Shown: positions 26,301 through 39,900 of the stretch, piece after piece | Layout of the letters: every line of letters starts with the position of its first letter | How positions within the stretch are numbered: the stretch's first letter is position 1 | Assembly (NCBI GenBank): GCA_031769625.1 | Contig: JAUIMM010000739.1 | Location: 620,001 to 684,000, forward strand | DNA from: Taudactylus pleione | Lineage: Eukaryota > Chordata > Amphibia > Anura > Myobatrachidae | Length of the DNA stretch: 64,000 nucleotides | Direction of reading: 5' to 3' | The notes under the pieces: model-generated | Told to the model about the DNA's origin: nothing | Databases searched by the model: none | What the model saw: only the letters and a program-made list of their open reading frames with translations | Position numbers and translations under genes: made by a program

Positions 26301-29300
26301 GATATGCACCATAATTATTGTCCCTATTTTTTTTTATGGGGGGCACCAAATTATAACTTGCCTCTGGGATGAACTTACGCCACTGGATGCAGCCGTTATA
26401 CACAGACACAGAACTGGAGTAATACAGAGAGTTCAGGGAAGTTCATAGATGCGCTATAAGATTATGAAATGTACCCAGTGCTTGTAATAATGCACAGAAC
26501 AGTGTTCATCCAGTTTCAGTGAGATTTATCCACGTGTGACTACCTCAGGCCGAGAGCCGCACTGACCGGCTTCAGTCAGTTGTATCCGGCACCAATAAGA
26601 GGCTCAATGACATCACTTACTTGAGAACCTGAAGTACGCTGGGAGAGACGGAGGTGGCCGGTCTCACTACCCCTCCTCCACTCAGGGTCCCCAGTTGAAC
26701 CTGAGGGTAGTAAACCGAATGGAGGGCAATTCCTGAGGACTGTAGCCGCGTCTTTATCACTTCCAGGGGACACGTAACAATGGCGCCCACCGTTCCCGCA
26801 CACCTGCAGGGATGCAACAAAATGGCAGATTGTCACATGACCAGGACAGAGGAAAGGAATATAATTTAGCACAGATATGGCCCCAGGGGACAGACATCGT
26901 GCGGCAGAGCCTCTGAGGGTGTATGTATGCATTAGTCATAGAAAAATAAAAGTAACAGACACCTACACGCAGCCATTACGTGGAATTAGACAAAAGCAAT
27001 GAGAATGCTGCATAACTCGCTACACACCTGTGACAGCTCTGAGGTATAGCGCTATAGGGGAGCGCATTCAACTATTCATTTGTTAAGAGATTATATGTGT
27101 AATATAAAATTATATATATATAATTATTATTATTATTATTTTTTTAATAACCTGCCAGCGGGACAGCTGCAACTATTGTCTAATGAGAAGTTTATTCTGC
27201 AACTAAAAACTCTACACAGAGGGCCCAGAGTCAGTAATGTACTGTATGTGATAGCTGGGGGTCTGCACAGAGTGGCCGGAGTCAGTAATGTACAGTATGT
27301 CTGCTAGCTGGGGGTCTGCACAGAGGGAAGGAGTCAGTGATGTACAGTACATCTCCGATAGCTGGGGGTCTGCACAGAGGGGCCGGAGTCAGTGATGTAC
27401 AGTACATCTGATAGCTGGAGGTCTGCACAGAGGGAAGAAGTCAGTGATGTACAGTACATCTGATAGCTGGGGGTCTGCACAGAGGGGCCGGAGTCAGTGA
27501 TGTACAGTACGTCTGATAGCTGGGGGTCTGCACAGAGGGGCCGGAGTCAGTGATGTACAGTACGTCTGATAGCTGGGGGTCTGCACAGAGGGAAGGAGTC
27601 AGTGATGTACACTACGTCTCCGATAGCTGGGGGTCTGCACAGAGGGAAGGAGTCAGTGATGTACAGTACATCTCCGATAGCTGGGGGTCTGCACAGAGGG
27701 AAGGAGTCAGTGATGTACAGTACATCTGATAGCTAGGGGTCTGCACAGAGGGGCCGGAGTCAGTGATGTACAGTACATCTGATAGCTGGGGGTCTGCACA
27801 GAGGGGCCGGAGTCAGTGATGTACAGTACGTCTGATAGCTGGGGGTCTGCACAGAGGGAAGGAGTCAATGATGTACAGTACGTCTGATAGCTGGGGGTCT
27901 GCACAGAGGGGACGGAGTCAGTGATGTACACTACGTCTCCGATAGCTGGGGGTCTGCACAGAGGGAAGGAGTCAGTGATGTACAGTACATCTCCGATAGC
28001 TGGGGGTCTGCACAGAGGGAAGGAGTCAGTGATGTACAGTACATCTGATAGCTGGGGGTCTGCACATGCACAGAACAGGTCCTGTGTGATTGCTTGCAGT
28101 CCCCCACAGGATGATTGTCATGCTACAGCATTTGGGGGATGGACACAAGGACCGGTCTCCAAAATAGGAGGGGGGGGGGTGTCGAGCCCAGGATCTGAGT
28201 ATTCGCGTGCAGACTTCCAGGACCCGGCTGTCCAGTTCCGACGGCCAGACAGAGTAGGTTTCAGCTTACGCAGCCTGGCCGGAGAAACATCCATCACGAC
28301 TGCGACAGTGATCAGAGACTACGGTCTATAGACGCTGCAATCTGATCTCAGATGACCGCAGGAGGCCTCTATCTCCTACAGACACCTCATGCTGAATTTA
28401 CATTTTAGTTGGACGGTATTGTACAGGCGCTTTCCTGCGCCTCCCTGCGGCTGTACAATACCGTCCACATCGTAATCAGGCACAGAGTGCATAGTGCTAA
28501 GCTGCAGGTGAATGGGGAAACCCGCGAGTGTAATAAATACCATACTTTAGTTACTCACAATAAGCCATTATCTGTCATTGCAGATAACATTAGAAAACTT
28601 GTGTTTAGATCAGTGGTTCTCAAACTGTGTGCCGTGGCCCTGGGGTGCCTCAGGGTATCAGGGTACTTCAGGGGTGCCTCAGGACACATGCAGGGGTGCC
28701 TCAGGACACATGCAGGGGTGCCTCAGGACACATGCAGGGGTGCCTCAGGACACATGCAGGGGTGCCTCGGGTTGGTGGTCCAGTACCGAACAAAATTATA
28801 TTTAGTCAGTGTGATAGGCAAATACAGTGCTTATGGCTGCAAATCAAACAATATGTGGACAAAAAGAAGCGCAGCCCTGTCACCCGCCACATAACTGCCC
28901 CTACGGGTGACCACCCCATAACTGCCCCTACGGGTGACCACCCCATAACTGCCCCTACGGGTGACCACCCCATAACTGCCCCTACGGGTGACCACCCCAT
29001 AACTGCCCCTACGGGTGACCACCCCATAACTGCCCCTACGGGTGACCACCCCATAACTGCCCCTACGGGTGACCACCCCATAACTGCCCCTACGGGTGAC
29101 ATAAGCACAATTTACTTCATTTAATTTCTGCTAAATTTCTCAATGAGAAACTTTTGGCCCGGGGGTGCCGTGAAACAAATGCTGATACTCTAGGGCACCG
29201 TGATTCTAAAAAGTTTGGGAACCCCTGGTTCCAAATACATTAGTAGTTGTTTAGTTCCCAGCAATTAGCTGAGAAGTAAAGAATTTGGACAAGGTCATAA

Positions 29301-29508
29301 AACTGCAGTGAGAACACGATTACAGACACTGGTGGGAAGGAAAAGATCAGCGTCGTACAGGAAACCGCCAAATGGAGAGGACAAGACTATAATCTTCCTG
29401 AGCCGCGTGAGAAATGCAGCTTCTCGCTACACGACAGGAGCCAAATGTAATAAGCCCCCTTCAGGCTAGCCATGCCCCCCCAAACACCATCACTACCAGA
29501 AATGTATG

Positions 29509-29584
<76 letters not shown>

Positions 29585-32500
29585 GTACACACACATATAT
29601 ACACATATATATATATATATACATACACACACATATATATATATACACACACATATATATATGTACACACACACACACACATATATATGTACACACACAC
29701 ACACACACATATATATGTACACACACACGCACACATTTTTGTAAAGCAGTGTAATTACCGGGAAGCCAGGAAATGTAGGGTTGAGGGGCGGAGCTGCAGC
29801 CGGCCGCAGGGACTGATTACATAAGAGCCATCTGTCCCTGCAAGGTTCAGCAGAAATAAGGATTTTCCCTATATAACGCCATTCTCAGACGGTGTTATAT
29901 AAGGTAAGCCCTTAAGGATTTTATTAATTTTCATGTTACGTGTACAGCAGAAAACATTAGGTCAGACTAGCCTACTCTCCCAGAACCTGCGGGAGGCTTC
30001 CGATTTCTCAGGTAATCCCCCCTGCCCTGCACTCCTGAAAGAGTAAGCATGTCTCCTGCATCCCGCCATTTTCCCGGGTATCAGCAGTCCGTGAGTAGTG
30101 GGCAGAGCTTAATGATGCAATTCTATAAGAATCGCGTCACTTGGCCCCACCCTCTATTTAAATAAGCTGCTTTTGCTTCAATTTACAAAAAAGGGTGGGG
30201 CTTAATGACACAATAAGTCTGGCTCCGCCCCTCATCGCTGCACTCCTGCTTCTCCTCCCCGAGAAAAACGAAAAAGTAGGTAAGTATGCCAGAGGTTCCC
30301 AAACTCTGCCATTACAGTCCACATTTTAAAGGATATCCATGCTTGAATCCAGATGGTTACATCAAATTGACTGAGGTGCTAATTAAGTCACCTGTGCTCA
30401 AGCATGGATATCCTAAAAACCTGGACTGTAGTGGTGGAGTTTGGGAACCTCTGAAGGTTGCATTAAGCACAGTGGAGAGCAATGGCTTCGTCTCTACATG
30501 GAGCAGGAGTACGCCATTATCTTCTCAGCATAGCTGGGATACTTACAATTATGCACAAACATCATTTCTTCATGATTTCAGTAAAATGTGGCTTACTGAC
30601 ACACTCAGCACCTGGGGTAGATACAGGAGAGAGACCCCATCTTTTTGGGAGGACAGCAAGCCCACAGGCCAGGGGTTCTAAAACTCAGTCCTAAAGGCAC
30701 CCCAACAGTCCAGGTTTTCAGGATTTCCATGCTTGAGCACAGATTATTAAATCAAATTGACTGAGGTACTAATTAACCAGTCTGTGCTCAATCATGGATA
30801 TCCTGAAAACCTGGCCTGCTATGGTGTCTTGAGGAAAGACTTTGGGATACATGTGTTTGCGGCTGTGTCTTTGGTCTCACCCAGAATCAGGCGCATTAGC
30901 GCAGGCGTACAGGAGTCGTACAGACACTTCCGCGAGTATGTACGCAGAGGATAAAGTTTGTGCTAATATAAAAGTAAGCCATAGAATCTGCAACACTTAT
31001 TATAGATACAACACCCCAGACCCCAGCCCTCCCCCCTCCCCTCCAGTGAATTTCCTGGACACTTTAATGCTTCGGTGAAATCTCGCAGGCTTATGGTTAT
31101 GTGGTTTCCTCCCAGTCTCAGGACGGCTCGTGGTCATTTCACGGCTACTTACACTGGGGCGGCTGCCAAGTAACTTTCCTGGAAGTTAATGTGGGAGGCA
31201 CGATGCAGCCGGCTTCAGGTGACTAAACAAGTACACAAGGGGCTCTAAACTAAGCAACCAATCAGATAGCGGCTTCCATAAGGGGCTGGCGCCGAGCAAC
31301 TGTGTCATTGGGCAAAACTAGTCAGATTTTTTTCTTTTTTTTTTTACATTAAATGATCGCGGTGCAAGAAAGAAGCTATGGGTAGGGCTACTATTATTAT
31401 TACCAGTTATTTATGTAGTGCACATATTCCGCAAAGCTGTACAGAGAATATTTGGGGAGGGCCTAATGACGTACAGAGCCCGCCCCCGCATTGGTCAGCT
31501 GCCTCTCCTGGAGAGGAGCAACACAGTCAGTAAGTATGCTTTTCATCCTGGGCACTTTGTGGGTATGCTTTTCATCCTGGGCACTTTGTGGGTATGCTTT
31601 TCATCCTGGGCACTTCGTGGCCTAATGCGAGCTAGGGGAGCCGTCGCGTGGCCTAATGCGAGCTAGGGGAGCCGTCGCGTGGCCTAATGCGAGCTAGGGG
31701 AGCCGTCGCGTGGCCTAATGCGAGCTAGGGGAGCCGTCGCGTGGCCTAATGCGAGCTAGGGGAGCCGTCGCGTGGCCTAATGCGAGCTAGGGGAGCCGTC
31801 GCGTGGCCTAATGCGAGCTAGGGGAGCCGTCGCGTGGCCTAATGCTGTTGAACTATAAATCCCAGCATGCCTTGCAACAGCTTTAGTATGGTCAAATTGC
31901 AAGAGTGTTGCAGTGCATGATGGTATGTGTAGTCCTACAACAGCTGGGGGCCCGCTTATTGCGCTTAATGCGAGCTAGGGGGGCCGTCGCGTGGCCTAAT
32001 GCGAGCTAGGGGGGCCGTCGCGTGGCCTAATGCGAGCTAGGGGGGCCGTCGCGTGGTGAAATTAATCATTTAAATTTACTACCAAATAGTAATGTGTGGT
32101 AGATCAGTATTAGTTTTGGCACATGGAATTAGATCCCAGCCAGAAGTTGGACACATATAACCTATACACGTTATATGTGCCCAGTGACCTTGTATACTAA
32201 TGCAGAAGCGCAGTAATCAGATTTATTATACCTCCATACACAGAGGCTGCCGGCTCAGATCATGGGTTTCTCCAAGTCTGCAGTCACCTCTTCTCCAGCA
32301 ATATGTTATAGGGTTGGTCTCTACCCCATATCCTCTAATAGGGGTAGGCAATAAGAAGCACTCCAGCTGTTGAACTATAAATCCCAGCATGCCTTGCAAC
32401 AGCTTTAGTATGGTCAAATTGCAAGAGTGTTGCAGTGCATGATGGTATGTGTAGTCCTACAACAGCTGGGGGCCCGCTTATTGCGCAACCCTACTTCTAA

Positions 32501-35500
32501 GTGCATCATTTTGACAACTGCAGAACTTTTTGGTGCCGGCCCTGTGCAACGCGTCAGGGCAGGTGCCGGCCCTGTGCAACGCGTCAGGGCAGGTGCCGGC
32601 CCTGTGCAACGCGTCAGGGCAGGTGCCGGCCCTGTGCAACGCGTCAGGGCAGGTGCCGGCCCTGTGCAACGCGTCAGGGCAGGTGCCGGCCCTGTGCAAC
32701 GCGTCAGGGCAGGTGCCGGCCCTGTGCAACGCGTCAGGGCAGGTGCCGGCCCTGTGCAACGCGTCAGGGCAGGTGCCGGCCCTGTGCAACGCGTCAGGGC
32801 AGGTGCCGGCCCTGTGCAACGCGTCAGGGCAGGTGCCGGCCCTGTGCAACGCGTCAGGGCAGGTGCCGGCCCTGTGCAACGCGTCAGCGCAGGTGCCGGC
32901 CCTGTGCAACGCGTCAGCGCAGGTGCCGGCCCTGTGCAACGCGTCAGCGCAGGTGCCGGCCCTGTGCAACGCGTCAGCGCAGGTGCCGGCCCTGTGCAAC
33001 GCGTCAGCGCAGGTGCCGGCCCTGTGCAACGCGTCAGCGCAGGTGCCGGCTCTTCTTCACCTGATCATTTTTTTTTATATATTAAATCTGCGGACCTCTC
33101 ATTTCAGTGCTTCAGAAAATTCCACTGTTCTACTTAATGGTTTCATAGGTAAATCTTCTGCTTTAATCATTCCAGTCAGTAATCAGTAACAGTTGGCAGA
33201 ATCCTGCAGCAGAGCCTTTCACAGCCTACAAGCACTGTCTGGGATTGTTCCGTCATCTGGGACTCCGGGGAGCTCTGTCTCTTCCCTTCTGTATCAGCAA
33301 TTTGCTGTGTCTCCAGCGTGACATCCCGTCATACAAACAGCGATGTCTGTCTAAGCGCTAGTCTCTCCTGCTGCTGTGTGAGACACTCGTCATGCCAGGA
33401 CTGGTGTAAATGGGACATTAACAGCCCCAGTGCCAGGTTTAGACTTGCAGATAGAAATGTTGCCTATAGCAACCAGATTCTATAACCATTGAGAAAGTAA
33501 ATGTCTGTCAGGTTGCTATGGACAACACCAAAGTTACCTGTAAAACTGTGCAAGTAATGCAAAATGTTGAGCGATTGCTATAGATTTAAAATAATAAAAT
33601 CTGTTTCCCATGGACATACCTCCCCTTAGGCAGCCATTTTGTGTGTGACAAGACTATATAGTGACCCCACCACTCAGGTATGAGGAACCAATGACTCTGG
33701 GGAAGTGTATCTAGAGGAGAGATCAGATTCTAGCTAGCATTTATCAAGTACATTCTATAAATTGGTTGCTATGGGCAACTTCTCCACCCTTTAGAAGGCT
33801 TGGTACATCTATCCCCTGTGAGACACAAAGGTCAGGGGTGAGAGAATCGCTTCATTCTTAGACATATATGATATACGGGAGTATTAGTCAAGACCTCTGT
33901 GAAATTAAGATTTTCATTTGCTGCTCATCGAAGATTTTTTATCTCTATTTGTGCAATTTATAAAGCAAATGCCGCCAGGTTCTCTGCTCCCGGTGACACT
34001 GGCCGGCAGTGGTGAGAGTCTTCCTGCTCGCCAGGCTGGTCAGGGGTCAGGCGGCGCATGCGTGAGTCGGCTCCCACATACGCACCGACGCTGGAAGTCT
34101 GGAGTGGGACTCAGGGGCGTTTCTAGAGAGGAGGGGGCCTGTGTGCAGTCTCCGACATGGGCCCCTTCCTCTCTTGTCAGGCAGCGCACTGAGCTGTGCG
34201 TGGCCAGCGCCAGAGTTATATAGACCCTCGGCACTATAGTGCGCCCAGAGTCTGTAGAGTATGGGCTGGTCACCGGGCAAATGGCCGCGGCGCCCAGAGT
34301 CTATAGAGTATGGGCTGGTCACCGGGCAAATGGCCGCGGCGCCCAGAGTCTATAGAGTATGGGCTGGTCACCGGGCAAATGGCCGCGGCGCCCAGAGTCT
34401 ATAGAGTATGGGCTGGTCACCGGGCAAATGGCCGCGGCGCCCAGAGTCTATAGAGTATGGGCTGGTCACCGGGCAAATGGCCGCGGCGCCCATTTTCCAG
34501 ACGTGTTTACAGTGCCGGACCCCCACGCCGTCGTGCTTATTTCACCCCCAAATTAAGATTTCTCACAGGTGCTTCTTCTGACTCCAATTGTTTCAAGTGT
34601 AAACAACCCGATGCGGATCTAATGCACTGTATGTGGTCCTGTGTGAAGGTACAGAGGTTCTGGTCCCTAGTTCACACATATATACCCACCACGCTGGGTA
34701 TTCGTTATGAATTAACACCTGAGTGGGCTATGTGGAATATTATGCCAACGTCCGGGTCGTCTTTATGGACTGGTTGGAATGATCTCTTAGTAAAAGATAA
34801 ACGGTCAAAAGTTTTTTACCATGTGGCTCCCCTATAGTCACACAAAGTCCTCTCAGATCAAAGTTACGCTCCGTGCTGCCGTCCAACTTACAGCTTGGTA
34901 CAATGAAGAAATTCTGTCACAGGTGCCCCCCCTGTTTGCTCTGGATTGTCTATTTTCTAATGTTATGTCATTTCCTATACTATATTGTAATGGTTATTGC
35001 AGTCTTACAATAAAATATGTTGGAAAAAACAAAACAAAAACCAACATCCCACAACCTGGAAAGAATCCTATATTATTATTATTTTCTTGTGTGACGCCCC
35101 CCGACTAACATTATCCTGAGGTGGCGTCAGCTATTGGAGAACAAGCTCGGCTGGCATCATGGGAAATCCTGCCTGGAATCCCCCGGTAATGGTCACACCA
35201 GCAGGGGGCTTCGATTAATAGGCAGAAGCGCTAAAGTGACTGGATTGGTCACAGGATTTTAAGGCTTTCTGCCTTTGCTAAATAGACTCCAAAATCCCTG
35301 TGCGTGGGTATCAGGCAGGGCCACCGTAATACTGGCGTGCAGCGACGCATGTTTGGTTACATTCTGTGCATGCGCACTCAACAATGATGTACAGAGAATA
35401 CTTGGCCATTCACATCAGTCCCTGCCCCGCAATGGAGATCACACACACTGCTGTGAGGCAGTAATGCTAACCACTACGCCATCCATGCTGCCCAATTTAC

Positions 35501-36774
35501 CACAAGAAATCTCAGACAGAACACTACAAAGCAATGATCATCTAGTCCCACCATAGAGGGCATGAGCGTGCTGCGAGGGGTTCCAGTGTTTACCAACCTC
35601 GGCCCTTAAGGCACACTAACAGTCCTGCTTTTAGTGATATCCATGATTGTGCACAGATGGTTAAATCAAAATAACTGAGGTACTAATTAAGTCACCTGTG
35701 CTCTAGTAAGGCTATCCCTAAAACCTGGACTGTTAGTGTGCCTTGAGGACCGTGGTTGGGAACCCCTGGGTTAGATCCAGGCAGAAGGAAGAAGTTGGAA
35801 AGGCAGCGAGAGGCCGCACACACAGCTTCTCCCTGACCTTTCCTTACTCGGATATGACTCTGTGGGTGAGGGGGCAGCTTATAATATCCTAAGTCACATT
35901 GGCAATGACCTAACAAATGAGCTTCTATCCCAATCCTCTTACAGCTGCATAATAAACAATTCACTGGAAAGGAATGAAAGTCAGCAGGAGACTGGAAAGG
36001 TCTAATTATAATTAGTCACAGAAAATACAGCACATGAAACCTCTCTCAGGGATCTATTTATTAATAATCTCATTTACAATGCGGCCTGGACTCGATATTA
36101 GTGCCCATGATCGCATTGCAGTTGCCCCGGGATGTAACAAGAGCCCCCCGGAAGTATCCCGTCCCTGCGCTGTGCTCGGAGTTAAGTGACTGCATCAGTG
36201 GCCTCCTCACTCCTGTGCGTGCGAGACCACGCGTGTGCTGCGGCCATTACCGGGGAGGGAGGCTCCGAAACCTTCTCCCGGTAATTTTTGTGAGGAGTAG
36301 CCCATAGACTGCAGCGCCAAAGATCATCGTAAGATGGCTGTAGATTCCGGAGCTCTGACAGCAGCGCATCCCCATAGAAACCTGAGCGGCTGCTGGCGGA
36401 AATGCAGGGATCACAGCAAATATCGGAAATATCCCTCCATAATACATCTGTGGGGTACTTAATATTTGTGTTTTTTGGGGAATAGAGCACAAATAGTAAA
36501 TGATAAATAGGCCCCTCAGCCTCTTTGTAATCATACACACAGGTACATACACACACACACACACACGTACATACACATACACGTACGTACGTACGTACAT
36601 ACATACATACATACACACGTACGTACGTACGTACGTACATACACACATACACACGTACATACACACACACAGGTACATACACATACATACACACGTACAT
36701 ACACATACATACACACACACGTACGTACGTACGTACGTACGTACATACATACATACATACACACGTACATACAT

Positions 36775-36818
<44 letters not shown>

Positions 36819-36926
36819 GTACATACATACATATACACACACACACACACGTACGTACGTACGTACGTACATACATACATACACACACATACACACGTAC
36901 ATACACACACACACGTACATATACAG

Positions 36927-36964
<38 letters not shown>

Positions 36965-39900
36965 ACATACACATACATACACACACACGTACGTACGTAC
37001 GTACGTACGTACGTACATACATACATACATACACACACACGTACGTACGTACGTACATACATACATACACACACACACACACGTACGTACGTACATACAC
37101 ACACACACGTACATACACACACACACACACACACACGTACATATACACACGTACAGGTACACACACACACACACACACACACACGTACATACACACATAT
37201 ATACAGGTACATATACACACACAGGTACATACACATATACACACGTACATACACAGTTACATACACACACGTACATACACACACATACATACACACACAT
37301 ACATACACACACATACATACACACACATACATACACACACACACACACACATACACACACACACATACACACGTACGTACGTACATACATATACACACGT
37401 ACATACATATACACACGTACATACATATACACACGTACATACATATACACACGTACATACATATACACACGCACACACACACACACACGTACAGGTACAC
37501 ACACACATAAAAGATGACGCTTAAAAAAAAAAAAACACAGACGAAGGGTCGCATAAGACTGAAAACAAATATATGTACCAACGATGCGCATGGCGTATGT
37601 ACGATAACAATATCTTAGGTAGACCGCACAGGCTGGCCAACTTGCTCTGTATCTATAAATTCTTCATTATTTAAATTACGGTCAAAAATCGTTCATGATC
37701 AGTGATGAAATCGTTCAATTTTAAATACAAAAAAATCGTTCAACGATATAGATGATCGAGCAAGTCGTCCCGTGTATACGCAGCATAACGCGTCCTCTTT
37801 GGTGTCTAACCCTAACCTCCCCCCTAGTGCCTGAAGCTAGCCTCCCCCTGCCCGCACCCTAATCCTAACACTCCCGCCTTAGTGCCTAACCCTCCTCCCC
37901 ACTACCTGCCTTCACTAGCCCAACGGTTGGGATTCTGGCGCCGGTAATGTAAGCGTCAGCATGACAACCGCCGGGACACTGACTATCCCACCTGGACTAA
38001 TCAGAAACAACGTTTTCAACCCCTTCATAAATATACACCTGAGCAATGATTTCACGTGTCAGGAGTAGAGGCTTGTGTGGGCCCATACAGGGGAACACGA
38101 CGATAAGATCGATCTATATATTGAGAAAAGGTACAGAATGACATTCCTATAGCAGAGCGATGACAACATTATCCAACACTCGTTCAGATCTGAATCCAGC
38201 CCCATCTACCCTGTAACAAGCCAGATGCTGCCGTTATCTTTATCTAAGTATCACTTTAAGGGACAATGCCCAAGTCTGCACAAAGTTCACTCCCGATTCG
38301 TGGGACACAGGGAACATGATGTAACATCGCAGCCGTCTGCTCCACGGAAACAAACTCCTCTTTCATGACAAGACGCCAGGAATACAGGAGGAACAAGGTG
38401 TCAGGATGTGACTGAGGCGGACGCTGTACATTACATAGGAAGGTACCTGCAGGTACAGAGGCAGCCAATGGTCTTCTGATTATACCTCACTAGTGACATC
38501 ACTGAGGAAGGAGACACAAAGTCACGCTGGTCATCAATGATATATAGCCTCCGATGGTCTCCACCCGATGCTAAATATTTCACCATGGATGGGGGAGGTC
38601 CGATGGCAAAATCCCATCGCTTTAATGGCTGCACATGCACAGCCACAGCCCCCATTCCGTGGTGAAGACCTGAACTATTGGCGGTCCCCACCCCCCGATG
38701 GCTGAAAATAGACCATTGATGGTTAAAAAAATATATATATCAACCAACGATAGTGAACCCACCAGTGGCCCCAGAGTGAACCCACCAGTGGCCCCAGAGT
38801 GAACCCACCAGTGGCCCCAGAGTGAACCCACCAGTGGCCCCAGAGTGAACCCACCAGTGGCCCCAGAGTGAACCCATTGATGGCCCGATAGGGACGGCCA
38901 TCAGTGGGTTCACTAACACAAGAGCAACTTTTCAAAGCATTTACGCCATAGTATTTATAACGGCAATACTATTAAAGGTTTTGCACTCAGCAGTGTTGCA
39001 GTTATAAATTCTGCAGACAAAAACACCGATAATCCTCAGATTTGAAAAGTACATAGGGCCTGATTCAGACCCACTCGCGAGCGGCTGTCCGCTCGCAAGT
39101 GGGTCGATGTTATGCACTGAGCATGCGCACGACGGAGGGAGCTCCGTCGCGCGCATGCGCCAGACGCGACGAGCGAAGGAAAGTCCTTCGCTCGTTGTGT
39201 CCGATCAAAGGGGGCGTGCTGTCAATGTTGATTGACAGCACGCCCCCTTTGGTGGGCGTGCCGGGGGCGTGCCTCCCTGACGGGGCGTTCCCACGGGAAC
39301 GCCTCCCGTCAGAAGCCGGCCCACTGACATCACTAGTGATGTCAGTGGGAGTGATTTTGGCTCTGATAGAGCCAAAATCACTCCGGAGCTTGCGGTTGAA
39401 AACCTCAACCGCAGGCTCCGGCTCGCAAATTCGATGGTCGCGATGGTCTCGACCATCGCGGCCATCACAAAGCACGCTCGTATAGCCTGTGGGTGGTGAC
39501 CCACAGCTATACGAGCGTCCAGGAGGACACTCCATGAAAATGGAGCCCGGCCCTCATTCAGAGCGTGCGCTCTGCTCAGACCGTATGGCTCCGAATGAGG
39601 GCCATAGTTAGTAAATAAATCCCAAAGCGTAAATCGCAAGCTCTGTTTCGGCACTGCGGAGGCGTCCTGATGACCGCTGCCTGCGGACGCAGATTGGAAC
39701 TGCATAGGGTTGCTCAGAAGTCCGATGGTGCAGCTAATATTCGCTTGATGGTGCACCTTTGTGCGTACAATGGCGGATTAGAGCTGCAGCCAGTAAGCGT
39801 CACAAAAGACAGCCCATCAGCTGCAGCATTCGCATCATTTTGCCGTAGCAGCTGCGACACTGCTTTGCGTGCACCTGAATCACCCCCCCATAAGTATTAG

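Noticed and set aside
32427..33189. Apparent 10-residue-repeat proteins on both strands
   Set aside because: A 30-bp unit without stops gives open frames in several phases on each strand. No promoter, start context or homology.
36182..37591. Frames of 330-470 codons on both strands
   Set aside because: They come from the CA/ACGT/ACAT tract, which contains few stops in any frame. Low complexity, no family resemblance.
37800..37875. CTAACCCTAACC phrases suggesting an interstitial telomere
   Set aside because: Only two adjacent TAACCC-like units. The phrases belong to a dispersed repeat also seen in reverse at 2637-3010.
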